In this document: positions 6,777 through 6,914 of the stretch, one piece after another
How the letters are laid out: each line of letters starts with the position of its first letter
How positions within the stretch are numbered: the stretch's first letter is position 1
Origin: OFTM34 sp047639415
Lineage (GTDB): Bacteria > Planctomycetota > UBA1135 > GCA-002686595
DNA length: 6,914 nt
Direction of reading: 5' to 3'
Assembly: GCA_047639415.1 (NCBI GenBank)
Contig: JBLINP010000256.1
Location: 1 to 6,914 of the forward strand
Notes under the pieces: generated by a model
Database searches by the model: none
Told to the model about the DNA's origin: nothing
Seen by the model: the letters and a program-made list of their open reading frames with translations, nothing else
Made by a program: the position numbers and the translations under genes

Positions 6777-6914
6777 CTAGCAAATCAGGTCGCCGCGGTT
6801 GTGCGGGCCGGGGAATTCGCTCGGGAGTAATTGGAGAGTGGCGCACATGATTAGGTTGGAGCCACTGGCCTTGAGGATTGGGAGGTCCTTTAGATCGGTT
6901 CCGTGGGCATGTCG
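6777..6914 (-). CDS. C-terminal end of hypothetical protein (truncated by window)
   Basis: The minus strand is open from the window edge to a TAG at 6777-6779, giving about 45 codons that look coding: GC-biased third positions and a natural composition (GTDLKDLPILKASGSNL, then IMCATLQLLPSEFPGPHNRG). The start lies outside the window. I do not recognise the family. The leucine spacing at its beginning could be the end of a leucine-rich repeat region, but this is weak. The dispersed repeat begins about 10 bp after its stop. Confidence 0.45.
   Translation of the reverse strand, partial: RHAHGTDLKDLPILKASGSNLIMCATLQLLPSEFPGPHNRGDLIC

Overview
The window is a gene-sparse chromosomal or accessory segment of a moderately GC-rich bacterium. 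Shine-Dalgarno use is patchy, and the broken gene has a CAP-like domain followed by an Ig-like domain, a secreted architecture I associate with Planctomycetota/Verrucomicrobiota-type genomes. That placement is an inference from protein style only; there is no rRNA or other marker here. I found no tRNA, rRNA, CRISPR array or intact transposase.

Layout. Positions 1-496 hold no gene: a REP-like GTTACC(C/A)AGGTGCCCGG repeat pair (80-126), then one copy of a dispersed repeat (about 136-306), then leader-like sequence. Positions 497-2739 (+) are the wreck of one large secreted-protein gene, with a signal-peptide-like start, a helical middle, a CAP-like domain and an Ig-like C-terminus. It is broken by at least one nonsense codon, several frameshifts (two at homopolymer runs) and a non-coding 195-bp palindromic MITE at 1812-2006. 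Removing the MITE plus one CTAG target copy restores the reading frame exactly. Positions 2806-4782 (-) encode an intact polytopic GT-C type glycosyltransferase (ArnT/PMT/GT39-like) with an extra N-terminal extracytoplasmic beta-rich domain. Positions 4783-5258 are a divergent intergenic region with a possible small minus-strand protein at 4906-5118. Positions 5259-6308 (+) encode a solo ParB/KorB-like DNA-binding protein, closed by a strong intrinsic terminator (6341-6384). Positions 6385-6914 hold a 35-codon signal-peptide-only reading frame (6439-6546), a second, inverted copy of the dispersed repeat (about 6597-6766), and the 3' end of a minus-strand gene that runs off the window (6777-6914).

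The genes do not form an evident pathway. The glycosyltransferase is convergent with the pseudogene and divergent from parB, and parB has no parA beside it in the window. The strongest signals are the MITE with its frame-restoring target duplication, the inverted pair of dispersed repeats about 6.3 kb apart that bracket the region, and the general decay of secreted-protein genes. I do not see a convincing new multi-gene system. The novelty lies in the palindromic element, the dispersed repeat family and the orphan ParB-like regulator.
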